Below, piece by piece: positions 34,773 through 47,308 of a stretch of 64,000 nt of DNA; within the stretch, counting starts at the first letter, position 1, and the number at the start of each line of letters is the position of its first letter. The translations under genes were made by a program, and so were the position numbers. The notes under the pieces were generated by a model. The model was not told the origin of the DNA. It did no database searches and saw only the letters and a program-made list of their open reading frames with translations. The stretch comes from Pezicula radicicola (Eukaryota; Ascomycota; Leotiomycetes; Helotiales; Dermateaceae), in the NCBI GenBank assembly GCA_003008705.1, contig PDUO01000001.1, forward strand, positions 1,419,694 to 1,483,693. Reading direction: 5' to 3'.

Positions 34773-37700
34773 TTACGCCTTCTTCGACTTCTCTATGAAG
34801 GCAGTCTTTTGAATATACAGCTGCCTCTCGACAAACTTGAGGCCTTCGTCAATTAGGCTGTAGATGAGTTAGTATAATGATATAAACTTCATGGGAAAGA
34901 ACATGGATGGGGTACTTACATGACTGGCGCACTAATCAATAGGACTGCTTGCCACTCGTTCCAGTTCAATGGAAGAATGGAGAACAAAGTCTGTAGGAAG
35001 GGCGTATACAAGAGGGCGAAGTGGAGAGCCATCGACAAGGCGATGGCGTACACCAACATCATATTGTCCCAAAGAGGAAGTGTCATGAGAGATTCGCTAG
35101 AGGACAAGGCGTTCATGGCGTTCAACATCTCGATGACAACCAAGATCGACAAAGACACGGTCGAAGCTGACTTTGCCATATCGTTTGTGAACATCTCGCA
35201 ACCGATCTCCGAAAACTGTGCAGAGCAGCGATGGAAATGAGACAACTGGTAAAAGCTGATTTGAGGCCCCTCAGCGTTGTACATAAACCACCATGCGTAT
35301 CCAGCAACAGTGGCAAGACCAACGTATATACCGATCACCATATAGCGGAAGAACAACCAGCCACCGATCAATGGCTCGTCACGCTTTCGTGGTTGCCTTT
35401 TCATAATGTCGTGGTCGGCGGGGTTGAAGGACAATGCTGTAGCAGGGAGACCATCGGTAACAAGGTTGACCCACAAAAGCTGGACAGGAATCAGAGCTTC
35501 AGGCATACCCACTGCGGCTGTCAAGAAGATCGAGACGACCTCTCCAATATTGGAGGAGATAAGGTACCGGATAAATTGCTGGGTGTTGTTGTAGATGGAT
35601 CGCCCTTCCTCGATTGCTACTTCAATCGTAGCAAAGTTATCATCAGCGAGAACCATATCAGAGGCCAATTTTGCAACATCAGTACCAGATCCCATGGCAA
35701 CACCAATGTCAGCCTTTTTCAAAGCAGGAGCATCGTTGACACCATCACCAGTCATGGCAACAACCTCTCCGACTGACTGCAAAAGGTCTACAAGCTTCGA
35801 CTTATGGCTTGGTTCAACTCGCGAGAAGAGTGAGGCGCGCTTGGCGGCTGCTAATTGCTCACTCTCGCTGAGATTGTCAAATTCACGACCAGTATAACTC
35901 TTTCCGGTGAGGTCCTCCATGGTTCCAAAGACACCAATTTGACGACAGATAGACTCGGCGGTGTTTTTGTTGTCCCCAGTGATGACGATAACTCTGATAC
36001 CAGCTTCCTTGCACTGTCGGATGGATCCAGCCACCTCGGGGCGTGGTGGATCAAGCATACCAACGAGACCAAGCAATGTAAGTTTTTGTTCAAGTTGAGA
36101 GTATTCCGCGGTAGTCTTTGCGTTCTTCAGGAGTGGGTTGGACGCAACGTCTTCAACGCTAGCGAGAGCAATTACACGAAGACCTCTGTTACCATACTCA
36201 ACGACCTCTTTCAATAGAAGCTCAGACAGATTCTTCGTCATCGGGACCTTCTTTCCATTTGCACCAACGAGAGTACTTGTGCAACGGTCAATGATAGCTT
36301 CAGGTGCGCCCTTCACAAGTAATCTCTGCTGTTGCTCATTGCCGACTAGGACGGACATACTCTTTCGGTCTCTAGAAAATTCATAAGTGGCGAGACGAGC
36401 GGTTCTTTTTTCATACCAGGAGCTTGCTAGATGAAGGGTGTCTTGGGCAGAAAGGCTTGCTCTTGCTTGGTTTGAAGCCGAATCCTGAGTTCCAATCTTC
36501 TCTACCAAGACACGTAAGGCACCCTCAGTTGGTTCTCCAACGTTTGAAAATGTTCCGGATTTTGCGTCATAGGCGAGCTGAGCATCGTTGCAAAGCGCTG
36601 CTACTTCAGCCATCTGAAAGACGGTTTGTGACTTTGCCGCAATATCAGTGACTGTCTTTCCATTGGAGCTGATACTTCCATAAGGAGCAAAGGTTGTGCC
36701 CTCGACGTCGAATTCTTCCAAATCATTACCAGCCTCGTTGAGATAGACAATTTTGTTAACGCTCATCTGGTTTGTGGTCAAGGTTCCAGTCTTGTCTGAA
36801 CAAATAACACTACAGCTGCCAAGAGTTTCAACGGACGGTAGACTTCGTACAACAGCGTTCTTAGCAGCCATTTTACGAGTACCAAGAGCAAGACATGTAG
36901 TGATAACGACGGCTAGACCTTCTGGAATGGCTGCAACTCCAAGGGACACAGCAATTTTGAGGTAGTAAATGGCGCCCTTGGCCCAGCTTCCATGGCTTGC
37001 GTCACCAAAGTGAGGAATGTTGATCAACCAAACGGCAATACAGATAACCGTGATAACTTTCGCTAAAGTATCTCCGAAATCATTAAGTTTCTGCTTCAAG
37101 GGAGTTGGTTCCGAAATTTGGGCAGTAATGCTCTCGTGGATGTCACCGATAGCCGTAGAAGATCCAGTAAGAACAACAATCGCTGTTGCGTGACCAGTCA
37201 CAACGGTTGTTCCAGAAAAAAGGGTATTGATCTGATCTTGCTTCACTGCCTTCAAATCCTTCACGGCCGCTGTATCTTTTCCAACGCTCTCACTCTCCCC
37301 GGTGAGGATGGCTTGGTCGACCGAGAAACTGTTACTCTGAACAGCGAGCAATCTGCAATCCGCCGGAATTCTATCTCCAACAGCAACTGTAATGATATCT
37401 CCGGGAACTAAGTCTTCGGCACGAACTCGGGTAACATGGCCGTTGCGAATAACCTTGGCTTCGTTGGCTGAGTATTCCTGCAATGCAGCGATAGCTTTCT
37501 CTGCGCTACTTTCTTGCGACACACCGACGACAGCATTGAGAATAAGAATTGTCAGAATCTACAATTCGTTAGCGCGTGACAGGAAATAGGAAGTGGTATA
37601 CATGCCACCGCAGGGTCGACAAACGCGCTCCAGCCACCACCCTCTTCGAGTAGAGCAAGAACAAATGAGACGGCGGCGGAACCAAGGAGAATTAAAACAA

Positions 37701-37946
37701 GCTGGTCTTTGAATCTATATTTCTGAATTAGCAATACATTCAATGGCATCGCAGGCGCATTCGCAGAAGGATCGCATACTGTTCAAGAATAAGCTCCCAG
37801 AGGGGAGTAGGTGGCTCTTCCGCGATCGAATTTGGCCCATACTTCGATCGCGCTGTCTTTACTTGTGCATCATTTAAGCCAACTGATTCTTCCACGTCGA
37901 AGTTCTTAAGAACCTCAGCCGTCGAGAGGGCATATGCATTCTCCAT
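34773..37946 (-). CDS. SERCA-type Ca2+-transporting P-type ATPase
   Basis: Four exons: complement(37780..37946), (37606..37714), (34920..37558), (34773..34857), giving 999 aa, the size expected for a P2A pump. The order of elements is complete: N-terminal [16 protein letters not shown], the actuator motif ILTGES, and the M4 Ca2+-site [11 protein letters not shown]. The phosphorylation site [12 protein letters not shown] follows, then the nucleotide-binding KGAPEAII, the hinge [18 protein letters not shown], and M5-M10 with NIGEVV and [16 protein letters not shown]. It pumps Ca2+ into the ER or a related compartment. The second intron begins GCATGT at 37605. Only this GC donor keeps the Val in FVDPAVILTIL, so a GC-AG intron is likely. 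The short last exon ends [12 protein letters not shown]. Confidence 0.95.
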
Positions 37947-40018
37947 AATGAAGTATTTCCAGTGCACGGCCGTATCTGCGTATTGTCGAAAAAGAGTGGT
38001 GTGAGAGAAAGTCTCTGAGACTCGAAAGTTACGTGGAACAGCTCTGCATCCAAGTGTATAGGTGAAATATACAACAAGTAAGTTTGTATAAAAATTGATG
38101 AAGGAGAGAGGAAAGAGAAAGCTCTAGAAATATTTCCACTCTTATGATGCTAGTCTTTCAAAGACGTCCGAACCGTGTCCTCTGGAGCTTCGTATGATTG
38201 GCTGGATCCCGCACAAGGCTGGCCGGCCTTTGCCTCGGGGCATCAAGCTACAATCGATAACGGCCGCTACCTTATCAGGGGATTTGTAAGTAAGAGGCAA
38301 AAAAGGAATCTGTTCAATACCTAGGTAATAAGCACAAGTTTTGAAGATTAAAGATTGCTTACAGTACCTTCCGACTTCTCACTGCGAGCCACGTAAAAGG
38401 TCCGTTTGCCTCAGACAAATAGGAAATAGATACCTAGGTACCTAACTGTTGCAAAGTGTCTTTCTTTACTGAGGCTCCCTGGTCCTGAGAGTTCGACAGA
38501 CTAACTAATCGGCGATTGTTCCGGGCCCTGAGGAAAATCCCATCCTTGGGCTCCCGAAAAGAGACTTCCTCGTAGTTGCAGTTGACAATTAGAATCTCCA
38601 CGATCAGATCGAAGGCCTCGTCATACGAAGTACATGAGAGCACGCCGGAGACAGCTCGGTGGATAGCTGGGTGATTGACTTTTGCACTGAAAACTCTAGA
38701 ATGCCTCGAATGTCTGAACTGCCGCATTTTAAACAACGCTTGAGGTTCTAGGCTGTAGGCGCCTGAGTTCTTGGTGGCTAGACTTTGCGATTTCATCGCC
38801 TCTGTGACTTGCTTGGTCTTGCATCCATCCATCTTTGAACAATAGGGAGCCCAACCACATTGTTGATGTTGTTTATCAAGTTGTATGGACCTGTAACTTG
38901 CTTTTATCGTGGCAAGTGCTGTACAAATAAATACATGTGACGAGGCTCGATTCTGACCCTGGCTACCCCTCTTTGCCTCCTCAAGGCTCAACAACCTGTG
39001 TCGAATCCTAGCTAATCGAAGACCCTGGGATTAAATAGAGGAAAATGCCATGTTTATGCTTGGGCCAGCCAACCAGCTCTCAAGACGTCGGGGCAACTCG
39101 CAACCAAGATTCATATTTGGGCTTTATTGGGCAACGCAGGATTCAACTCGGCCAGCACATCACGAGGCAGATAAGGAATGACACTCTTTGTTTGTGAACC
39201 CGCAGCCACTCAGGCCCATCCATACACACCCTCGCATCACCATAACATTCCGAATTATGAGCAATACTTGCTTGCTGTGTCACATTATCAGCCATGACTG
39301 AATATCAAAATCATAGGCTGTAACCACACCAGGCTCCCAACTGTGACAGATGAAAGTCCATACGCACACTACGCAGCCAGATATGAACCCAGAAAAGATC
39401 ATCAAACGATGTCCGGTACCGTGGAAATAAGGTTGACGGTGTTGAGACCGGCGGGAGTGGAAGCAAAATTGGAACCTGGCGAGCCTGAAGGGTACTCCGC
39501 CCGTACGATATCAGTATACACGTGATTGTTGACTCACTAGGTATATTGGAGGCACTCCGTAAGGACTTCTTGGTTAGAGACAAAAGGAAAAGTACATTAA
39601 GGTAAACTGCTCACACACTCTTTTTTCTTTTCTTTTTTTCTTTCTTTCTTTCTTCTCCTCTTTGAACAAAGAAGGATCAAGCAAGCAAGCATTTCCACCC
39701 CCCCTCCCCGCCCCCTTTAAATGTCATCTAGAAGGTCGTAGAACATGGTGTATAATAATAAATCCTCAGGCTGTGCAAGTGAATTTGAGATTGGAGACTG
39801 CGAAATTTGAACTTCAAGTCGCTTAGTACGGTAGTCCAGTGACCTAGCCTAATCCTCCCTAATTTGTGAACCCATCCATCCCCCGGAAGACCTCACGAGC
39901 TACAACAACGCAACAAAACCACACTCTCTAACCAACTCAACCCCAACTTCATCTTCATCTTCTGCAAATCACCTCTCTACCTCTCTTTCAAAACACAAGT
40001 TGCACCGCATAATTCGAA
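37947..40018. other. Divergent intergenic region: Ca2+-ATPase (-) and 14-3-3 (+)
   Basis: About 2 kb holds both promoters. It includes one weak open frame (38434-38994, listed separately) and a CTTT/CTTTTT pyrimidine run near 39620-39660. A CT-rich leader just before the 14-3-3 start is typical of highly expressed fungal genes. Confidence 0.5.
38434..38994 (-). CDS. Doubtful open frame, hypothetical
   Basis: An open frame of about 186 codons has no ATG at its beginning; the first ATG is near codon 55. It encodes a basic, Cys-containing, mixed-composition sequence with no motif I recognise. The only ordered-looking stretch is AVSGVLSCTSYDEAFDLIVEILI. It may be chance, or an exon of an unrecognised gene. 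Confidence 0.2.
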   Translation of the reverse strand: MLSLEEAKRGSQGQNRASSHVFICTALATIKASYRSIQLDKQHQQCGWAPYCSKMDGCKTKQVTEAMKSQSLATKNSGAYSLEPQALFKMRQFRHSRHSRVFSAKVNHPAIHRAVSGVLSCTSYDEAFDLIVEILIVNCNYEEVSFREPKDGIFLRARNNRRLVSLSNSQDQGASVKKDTLQQLGT

Positions 40019-41287
40019 ATGACTACGGAGGTACGCATCTTTCTATCTTGCATCCCGCAACGTCACTGCTGAAATTTCCCCTTTGGCGCTCCCCTCTTTC
40101 CCCTGCACCACTATTTGTTGAGCGCGTTTTCACCATCACTCCCAAATCTTTCCCATCTATAACGGAATGGTTGCTAACTTGACATTGCTATGCAGCGTGA
40201 AAGGTACGACTTTCCACATCTTCCGATCATCAGGCGCCTGTTCGACGCGCATGCTAACACCCACACAGCAAGACTTTCCTCGCGAGGCTCTGTGAGCAGG
40301 CTGAGCGTTACGATGAGATGGTCACATACATGAAGGAGGTTGCCAAGGTACGCGACACGCTGCGGGCATCCGATCTGAGGGCAAACAACTTGAGGACATC
40401 ACTAACTGGCGCCACCTAATCTAGCTGGGCGGAGAACTCACTGTTGATGAGCGTAACCTTCTATCTGTTGCCTACAAGAACGTCGTCGGTACCAGACGTG
40501 CTTCTTGGCGCATCATTTCATCTATCGAGCAGAAGGAAGAGTCCAAGGGTACCGACAAGCATGTCTCCACCATTCGGGACTACCGTCAAAAGATCGAGAC
40601 CGAACTTGAGAAGGTGTGCCAGGATGTCCTCGATGTCTTGGATGAGTCCTTGATTCCAAAGGCCGAGTCGGGCGAGTCCAAGGTCTTTTACCACAAGATG
40701 TACGTCTTATCAGGGATACCATATCATCTGCTACAGCTATCCAGTCATACCTTTTGCTAACATGGATTGCGTTTGTAGGAAGGGAGATTACCACCGATAC
40801 TTGGCTGAGTTCGCCTCTGGTGAGAAGCGCAAGCTTGCTGCTACTGCTGCCCACGAGGCTTATAAGGTATGCGCGAACAGAATCCTCAATTCTTGCAGTT
40901 GTTAATCAATCAATCTAGAATGCCACCGATGTCGCTCAGACTGAACTCACACCTACTCACCCAATCCGCCTTGGCTTGGCACTCAATTTCTCCGTCTTCT
41001 ACTACGAGATCTTGAATTCACCGGATCGCGCCTGCCATCTCGCCAAGCAGGCTTTTGATGACGCAATTGCCGAGCTCGATTCGTTGTCTGAAGAGTCTTA
41101 CCGTGACAGCACCCTCATCATGCAGCTGCTCCGAGATAACTTGACCCTCTGGACTTCCTCTGACAGTGCAGAGGCCGAGGCTGCTCCAGCTGATGCTTCA
41201 AAGGAGGAGGAGAAGGCCGTTGATACCGCCGCTGAGCCCAAGGCAGAGGAGGCAGCAACAGAAGCTGCGCCGGCCGCCCAATCTTAG
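40019..41287 (+). CDS. 14-3-3 protein (Bmh1 family)
   Basis: Six exons: 40019-40030, 40196-40203, 40269-40347, 40425-40699, 40779-40866, 40919-41287, giving 276 aa. The protein starts [20 protein letters not shown]. It carries the first signature form [20 protein letters not shown], the phosphopeptide-binding [32 protein letters not shown], the second signature [18 protein letters not shown], and an acidic Glu/Ala-rich tail. It binds phosphoserine/threonine motifs as a dimer and regulates signalling and metabolism. Exon 1 is 12 nt and exon 2 only 8 nt (CGTGAAAG). Both are required for the conserved N-terminus and are bounded by GTACGC and GTACGA donors. Confidence 0.96.
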
Positions 41288-43995
41288 ATTTCCTCAACAA
41301 CTTCTCGGAATATCCTCGTCTTGTCTTCATATGCTTCTTGAACTTACTGGAGTAGCTGGGATACCTGGCTGGCTGGTGGAGTGATATGCAGCATGGGTAG
41401 GGGATGGGAGTTGACACGAAAAGCAGAACGGCTGCAACTTGCGACATTGCGAATACACCATTCTGCGAAACTTGACGATTATGTTTTCCTTTCTCCTTTG
41501 CTATTTCCTTCACCCCAGCAATGTAGTCTTTCTCTTATCATCGGTGTGTTATGGATGAAGTCTGCTTCATCTGCAACTTCTAACATTACACGTCTCTGGT
41601 AGAGCATGAATGCACAAACTTTTCACATACAAAGAGCCTCGACGGCAGACATCGTCATGGGAGATATTTTGCGGGCTTTTATAAAGGGCTTCTTCAATCT
41701 CTCTATTTGCGATAGCCTGTGTTTGGCAGTGTGTGCACCTTTCCTTTCGGATCTAGATATCCCCGGATTTCTTTTGCCATCACTGGTTCTGCGTTGTCAT
41801 AGCGAATAGCGTCTCTAACGGACGTTGGCTCTTATTGCTGCTACTCGAGTTGTAGCTAGGGCCAATGAAATTCAATCCATACTCTACTTTAGTTCCTTAA
41901 CCATCTGTTTTCATGTGATTGCATGGCAGTGTGGCCTTGCAGCTTTCGTAAACTCAAAAGAGAGCGTTAAGAGATAAAGTCGTATCTTACGTACGAGTTT
42001 TTTTTTTCATCTTCGCTTCTGCACATGCACAAGTCTCTCGCCTACAGATATCAAATAATTGAACAGCACCTTCAGCTTGATGTAAGATGAATGCGACATA
42101 CCTAAAAGCACCAAAGAGCCTTTCCTCTGCGTTTTAGTCTTTTATGATCCTCTTATTAGCTACTAATAATTACAAAGCCGGTAATTATTTATTCTCTACC
42201 GTACAGTCTCTTAGCTATTCTAAATTGCTATAAAGGTTACTAGCATTGTATTATGGAAGATAAGAGATTTTACATACGTTTTATGTTTGCTTGAATCAAT
42301 AATAACTTAGTTGTCGTAAGAAGAATCCGAAAGTGGTTGAAGACTATGGATTTGTAGGTGAGTGATTAGATTTGGTTTTTGTAATGGGGGTAGTGATTGA
42401 AGAGTTTTTTTATTATATGGCCGGATTTTTAGGAGATATTTGTGGTTGGTTTGTTGATGTAGTAGGTGAAGGGAGTATTGAGAAGTAGGGGTAGTGTTAG
42501 GATCTGATAACAACTCCTTGGGTACTTGTAAGGTTAGAATACTAGGTTGTTATAGCTTTATTTAGAATATGGATAAATCCATAGGTTTATTAGTAGAGTA
42601 AGCTTAGAATCATAGGCTTTTTGAGGGATATTTCTAAATCGTTATGGAATTGGGAGAAGATTAAGCTACTTATGTTAGGATATAGAATATCCTTGAATAA
42701 ATCTGCTTCCAGCTTACGACATACTTGAACACAAGGTCCGACCCACCTGTAATGCTGTTCTTTTCTTTGCTCGTCAGTGAATATCCTTATGATTTCTTTC
42801 CAGCAAACCTACCGTGTACTTTGAATCTGTTGTTAGATAAATTAACATAGTGAAGTTTTGCATCCACTTGCTAACTAAGATATTCTGGCGAATATAAAAC
42901 TTTGTAGGTCTAAAGCCACTGCAAAGGGACAAACCCAGGGGTTGTGCAGACTGTAGTGAGCTTTGAGAAAGTGCGTGGCTCAGCAAATAAATAAAACAGG
43001 AGGAAAAGAGACTTTTCATAAGTTCAATTTTGTTTCTTCTATTTACTAATGTTTATTTGTATCGTAGTGTGGTAGCCAGCAATTTGAAGTCTACAGTAAG
43101 CGCAAGGGATACCCCAAGCATAGGATGCAGCAAAATTTGCCGTATCATGCATGTGCAGGAAAAAAGCAACCATGAAGCATAAAGTCTGATAAATATGCAC
43201 CGGCTTGAACATCAAGGAGCAATAATCCTTTTCAATGGTTATATGACGCTATGTTCAGGTTTAAAGCTGTAGCAACCAAGCATGATGAAACCACGGGGCT
43301 TTCCATCATTCTGTTCTCTGCACACAAGGTCGCCCATTGATTGACCACTTGTCAAAAAATTGACCCAGTGAGCGAGCACTACTCCCACAAACAATCCCAC
43401 ACAGCCTAGCGCAGCCTTCATGCTTCAAGTGAACTTTGAAAAATGAAATATGAACAACGGTCATGGACTATAAGTCTCGTGCTGCCATTCTGGGACATTG
43501 AATCGTAAAAGAGGCACGGCCATCATGTGGACTGCAATAAATGGCGTAGAGTGGTTTGGGCTTCAGAAATGGTCATGTTGAAATCAAGCTCCTGAGAGCA
43601 TTCATTCTCTTCCTATATTTTTGATACGTTGTATCTGTTCATCACCAGCCTATGGTGATTGTAAAATGTTGGCGATGAGCCTTTTAAAGATATTCTGTGC
43701 AAGCCAAAATCACTAGGCTCAAAGAGGAAAAGGGAGAAAACTCGTTATCATAAGACCGCAAATTTGGGTTTTTAGGAGTAGCAGTGCCAAGCGTCCAGCC
43801 CGAATCGAGTATTATTAGCGTTATTACCAGCTGAATGCGGCTCCTGCGCAAATCCCCCAGCCACTCACTCCGTCTTCCTTCCTCTCTAACACGACGCTGA
43901 TCAACGCGCATTCGCAAAATCATTACACTGTCTCTGCGCGACAAATCCCCCTTGAACGCGCATCATCGACTGTCATTATCGTCCCACGTCCAGCC
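41288..43995. other. Intergenic region between 14-3-3 and Prp39
   Basis: About 2.7 kb, AT-rich at 42,100-42,700, contains the terminator of 14-3-3 and the promoter of Prp39. One short minus-strand frame with a signal-like start (43239-43421) is listed separately. No RNA gene or repeat is recognised. Confidence 0.5.
43239..43421 (-). CDS. Possible small secreted peptide (60 aa)
   Basis: An ATG-started frame begins MKAALGCVGLFVGVVLAHWV, which has the shape of a signal peptide. About 40 residues follow, with two Cys (LVCREQ and MLGCYSF). No homologue is recognised and length is near chance, so it is only a candidate. A spliced continuation beyond 43239 was not found. Confidence 0.25.
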   Translation of the reverse strand: MKAALGCVGLFVGVVLAHWVNFLTSGQSMGDLVCREQNDGKPRGFIMLGCYSFKPEHSVI

Positions 43996-46281
43996 ATGAG
44001 CGACTTCAACTATGGAGGAACAGACGAAGAGTCTGCGGAGATCAAGAAGCTCAATGCTGAAGTCGTACGTTCTCTCAAGCCGTGTGTTGAATATGACATC
44101 AATTCAGTAGCTGACTGTCCTTACCTACAGCTTGAAGATACAGATAACTTCGAGAATTGGGAGAAGCTTGTTCGCGCCGCAGAGACCCTTGAGGGCGGCT
44201 TAAATCGGAATTCCAGCCCCCAGGCCATCGCAACTACTCGAGATGCCTACGACCGCTTCCTTGCCAAGTTCCCTCTGCTGTTTGGTTACTGGAAGAAGTA
44301 TGCCGACCTGGAATTCTCAATCGCGGGCACAGAAGCTGCAGAAATGGTAAGCCTGGGAGTGCACAAAGATGGGATTGTCGTGCTGACGCGATCAGGTCTT
44401 TGAACGAGGTGTCGCAAGCATCGCAACTTCAGTGGACTTATGGACGGATTACTGCTCCTTCAAAGTTGAGACGAGCCATGATCCAGATGTGATCAGAGAG
44501 TAAGTATAGTTGGATGCTTTCCTTCCCTTAACACAGCATCTACAGCGGATGCGATCAATATGACTACGAGGCTTGCGCGTTGAGATTTCTTTCCTGGCAG
44601 ACGGTGAGAAATGCCACCAGCCGTATCTGATACTCTTCTCACTCGCATGATCAGGATCTCTCTTTTTTGCTATCATACACTCGCTTTTACCTCGTATCAC
44701 TTGCACATATACACGTTCGGATCAGATGGGTTTTGAGGATTACTAGTTCAAGCACACTCCCATCCCGTATTTGCACCTTCCTGCTACCTTTGCGCTCCCT
44801 TGTCCCCTTTCAAAGGAATCAAACTGACACCTGCTAATAGACTATTCGAGCGTGGTGCAACATCTGTTGGCTTGGACTTCCTTGCGCATCCCTTCTGGGA
44901 TAAGTATCTTGAGTTTGAGGACCGTTTGGAAGCACAGGATAGAATCTTTGCGATCCTAGATCGTGTTGTCAAGATTCCCATGCACCAGTATGCCCGATAC
45001 TTCGAAAGATTCCGTCAACTCGCACACTTGCGACCAGTCCAGGAGCTCCTTCCTGCCGAGACGCTCATGCAATTCCGAGCTGAGCTGGAACCCAGTGGCG
45101 TTGCATACGGCGAGACAAAGACGGATTCGATGATTGAGAGAGATCTGCGAGCAAAGATTGACAACTTCCACTTGGAAATCTTCGCACGTACACAAACCGA
45201 GACCACCAAAAGATGGACTTACGAATCTGAGATAAAGCGCCCGTACTTCCATGTCACTGAACTGGATCAGTCACAGTTGGTCAACTGGCGCAAGTACCTG
45301 GATTTTGAGGAGGCAGAAGGTGATTATACTAGAGCTGTCTTCTTGTATGAGAGATGCCTGGTCACTTGTGCCTTCTATGATGAGTTCTGGTTCCGGTACG
45401 CTCGTTGGATGTCCGCGCAAGAAGGCAAGCAAGAAGAAGTTCGAAATATCTACCAACGCGCAAGCACGCTCTATGTACCTATCAGCCGACCTGGAATCCG
45501 GTTGCAATACGCATATTTCGAGGAGATGTCTGAGCGTGTCGATGTCTCAAGGGCTATTCATGAAGCCATCCTAGACCGCATGCCAGGACACGTCGAAACG
45601 ATTGTCTCGTGGGCAAATCTTGAGCGTAGGCAGAGTGGTCTTGAGGCAGCAATCGAGGTTTACAAGGTCCAAATCGACTCGGCGACCGTTGATTTGTATG
45701 CCAAGGCTGCATTGGTGGTTGAATGGGCGATTCTACTTTGGAAGATTCAGGGGTCGGTGGACAAAGCTCGCCAGGTTTTCCAATCGAATCAACAGTGGTA
45801 CCTTGAGAGCCGTCACTTCTGGGTCAAGTATCTACAGTTTGAGTTGGCTCAGCCTACCAGCGCGAGCACCGAGGTAGAGCATTACGCACGAATCAAGAAA
45901 ATCTACGAAGACATCATCCAGAAGAGTCGCATGTCTCTCGCCACCAAAAAGGATCTGAGCAGTTACTATCTGGTGTACCTGCAAGAAAGAGGGACAAAGG
46001 AGGCAATGAAGGAATTTTTGCAAATTGACCGAGAATTAAATGGGTAAGTTTTTGGTTTTTGGGTATGCTTGCTTTATTTCACTAACTTATATTATAGACC
46101 TCTCTCCGTGCAACCAGTCGGTATTAAGAAGGGGGCTAGTGGTAAGGGACTTGAGAATGGTCACGCTGGTGGTGAGATAGATGAGGCTACCCTTCGAAAA
46201 GGCGAGGTGCGTTACAGCGCATATTTCCAGCAACATGGTGATCTTCCAGTGAATGCCCAGGGACTTGCTCAATTTCACTGA
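43996..46281 (+). CDS. PRP39: Pre-mRNA processing factor 39 (U1 snRNP, HAT repeats)
   Basis: Five exons: 43996-44064, 44131-44346, 44396-44499, 44841-46043, 46098-46281, giving 591 aa. The protein is almost entirely HAT-type helical repeats with the usual W..Y/F pattern: NFENWEKLVRAAE, FPLLFGYWKKYADLE, LWTDYCSFK, PFWDKYLEFEDRL, MHQYARYFERF, WRKYLDFEEAEGD and FWVKYLQFEL. This matches Prp39, a U1 snRNP component that helps 5' splice-site recognition. Its relative Prp42 and the Rna14 proteins also have HAT repeats, but the block RELFERGATSVGLDFLAHPFWDKY is Prp39-like. Intron 3 is about 341 nt, unusual among introns here of mostly 50-90 nt. The tail is Gly-rich and not conserved. Confidence 0.92.
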
Positions 46282-47308
46282 CGTGGGACGCTTATGGAAA
46301 ATGCGTATTTGTTTTTTTGTTTTTTTTTTTTACAAACCCCCCTTCTTAGCATCACCATGGGTTCCCTTGAACTGGATGGGGCTATAGGCGGGTTAGCTTC
46401 GTATGTATGATAGTGACAATATTCTGTATCGTAGGTGGCGCCTTTGGAATATTTTCCCTGCGTGGAATAAGAGCGTCATCTCCAAAAGAAAATAAAGATA
46501 AAATTTCAACCTAGCTATGCATGCGACTCTTTGCAAGTGCGATAGGTATTTGTAGTAGTAAAGGGCTAGCGTACGACGCAATTCCTACCTTAGCTCTGTA
46601 TGATGCCGCCAACGATTACCTAATTGGTCTAGCTTGACCCAAGAGGATATTCCTGTCTGGCCAGCCTTGGCTCTGGTCGTTCAAGATCGGACGGTGGCAG
46701 CCAATGGCAGCCATGTGTCAATAACAAACTACAGGACGCCATGCCGTTAATAACCCTTATTTTATGAGGCTCTTTTTTTTTCAGGTTCGTCTCATCCCTG
46801 CGGCATTCTAGAAGGGCTATTCTGAATAATAAGTGTTTGATGGCTACGGAGTATTTCGTCCTGGACTTGCTCCTCAGCGAATTCTGACAAACGACGTGCG
46901 CGCATTTGTCACCCAGATCGGGGTCCAGATTGCATGATTTGTATGTCGCGATCTCCATTGGCTGCAGTAGCTGAAGATTGCTCGGAAAGGTGGACCTCGG
47001 GCTTCGTTATCATCGGGATTCTGCAGGGGTGCTAAGCTCTCCTAATTTCTGATACAATCCGAAGAGTGGGCGCCGTGGTCCGAGTAGTAGGCAATCGAGT
47101 TTGGTGTGAAGAACATTAAGTTCTCAAGTCGACACCATTCTTTCCTCTTCTTCTTCTTCTTCTTCTTCTTTCCTTCCTTCCTTCCTTTTACCTACTGTAC
47201 CACGTTGACATATTCGCCCGGCTTCGTCCCATTCCCATCTTTAAACTCTACTTTCAGTGCCATCTCCTTCATCTCCTCCAGCTTCACCCTTCGAAAGATC
47301 TCACCACA
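46282..47308. other. Intergenic region between Prp39 and cytochrome c peroxidase
   Basis: This is terminator and promoter space. A polypyrimidine tract of CTT and CCTT repeats at about 47142-47187 lies in the probable 5' leader of the peroxidase gene. Confidence 0.5.
47142..47187 (+). repeat. Polypyrimidine CTT/CCTT microsatellite in 5' leader
   Basis: About eight CTT units are followed by four CCTT units, ending about 120 bp upstream of the peroxidase start codon. CT-rich leaders are common in strongly expressed fungal genes. A role here is inferred only from position. Confidence 0.7.

Noticed and set aside
44500..44840. Extra exon inside the long third intron of Prp39.
   Set aside because: The flanking residues RE and LFERG are adjacent in the family and join in frame, so nothing is missing.
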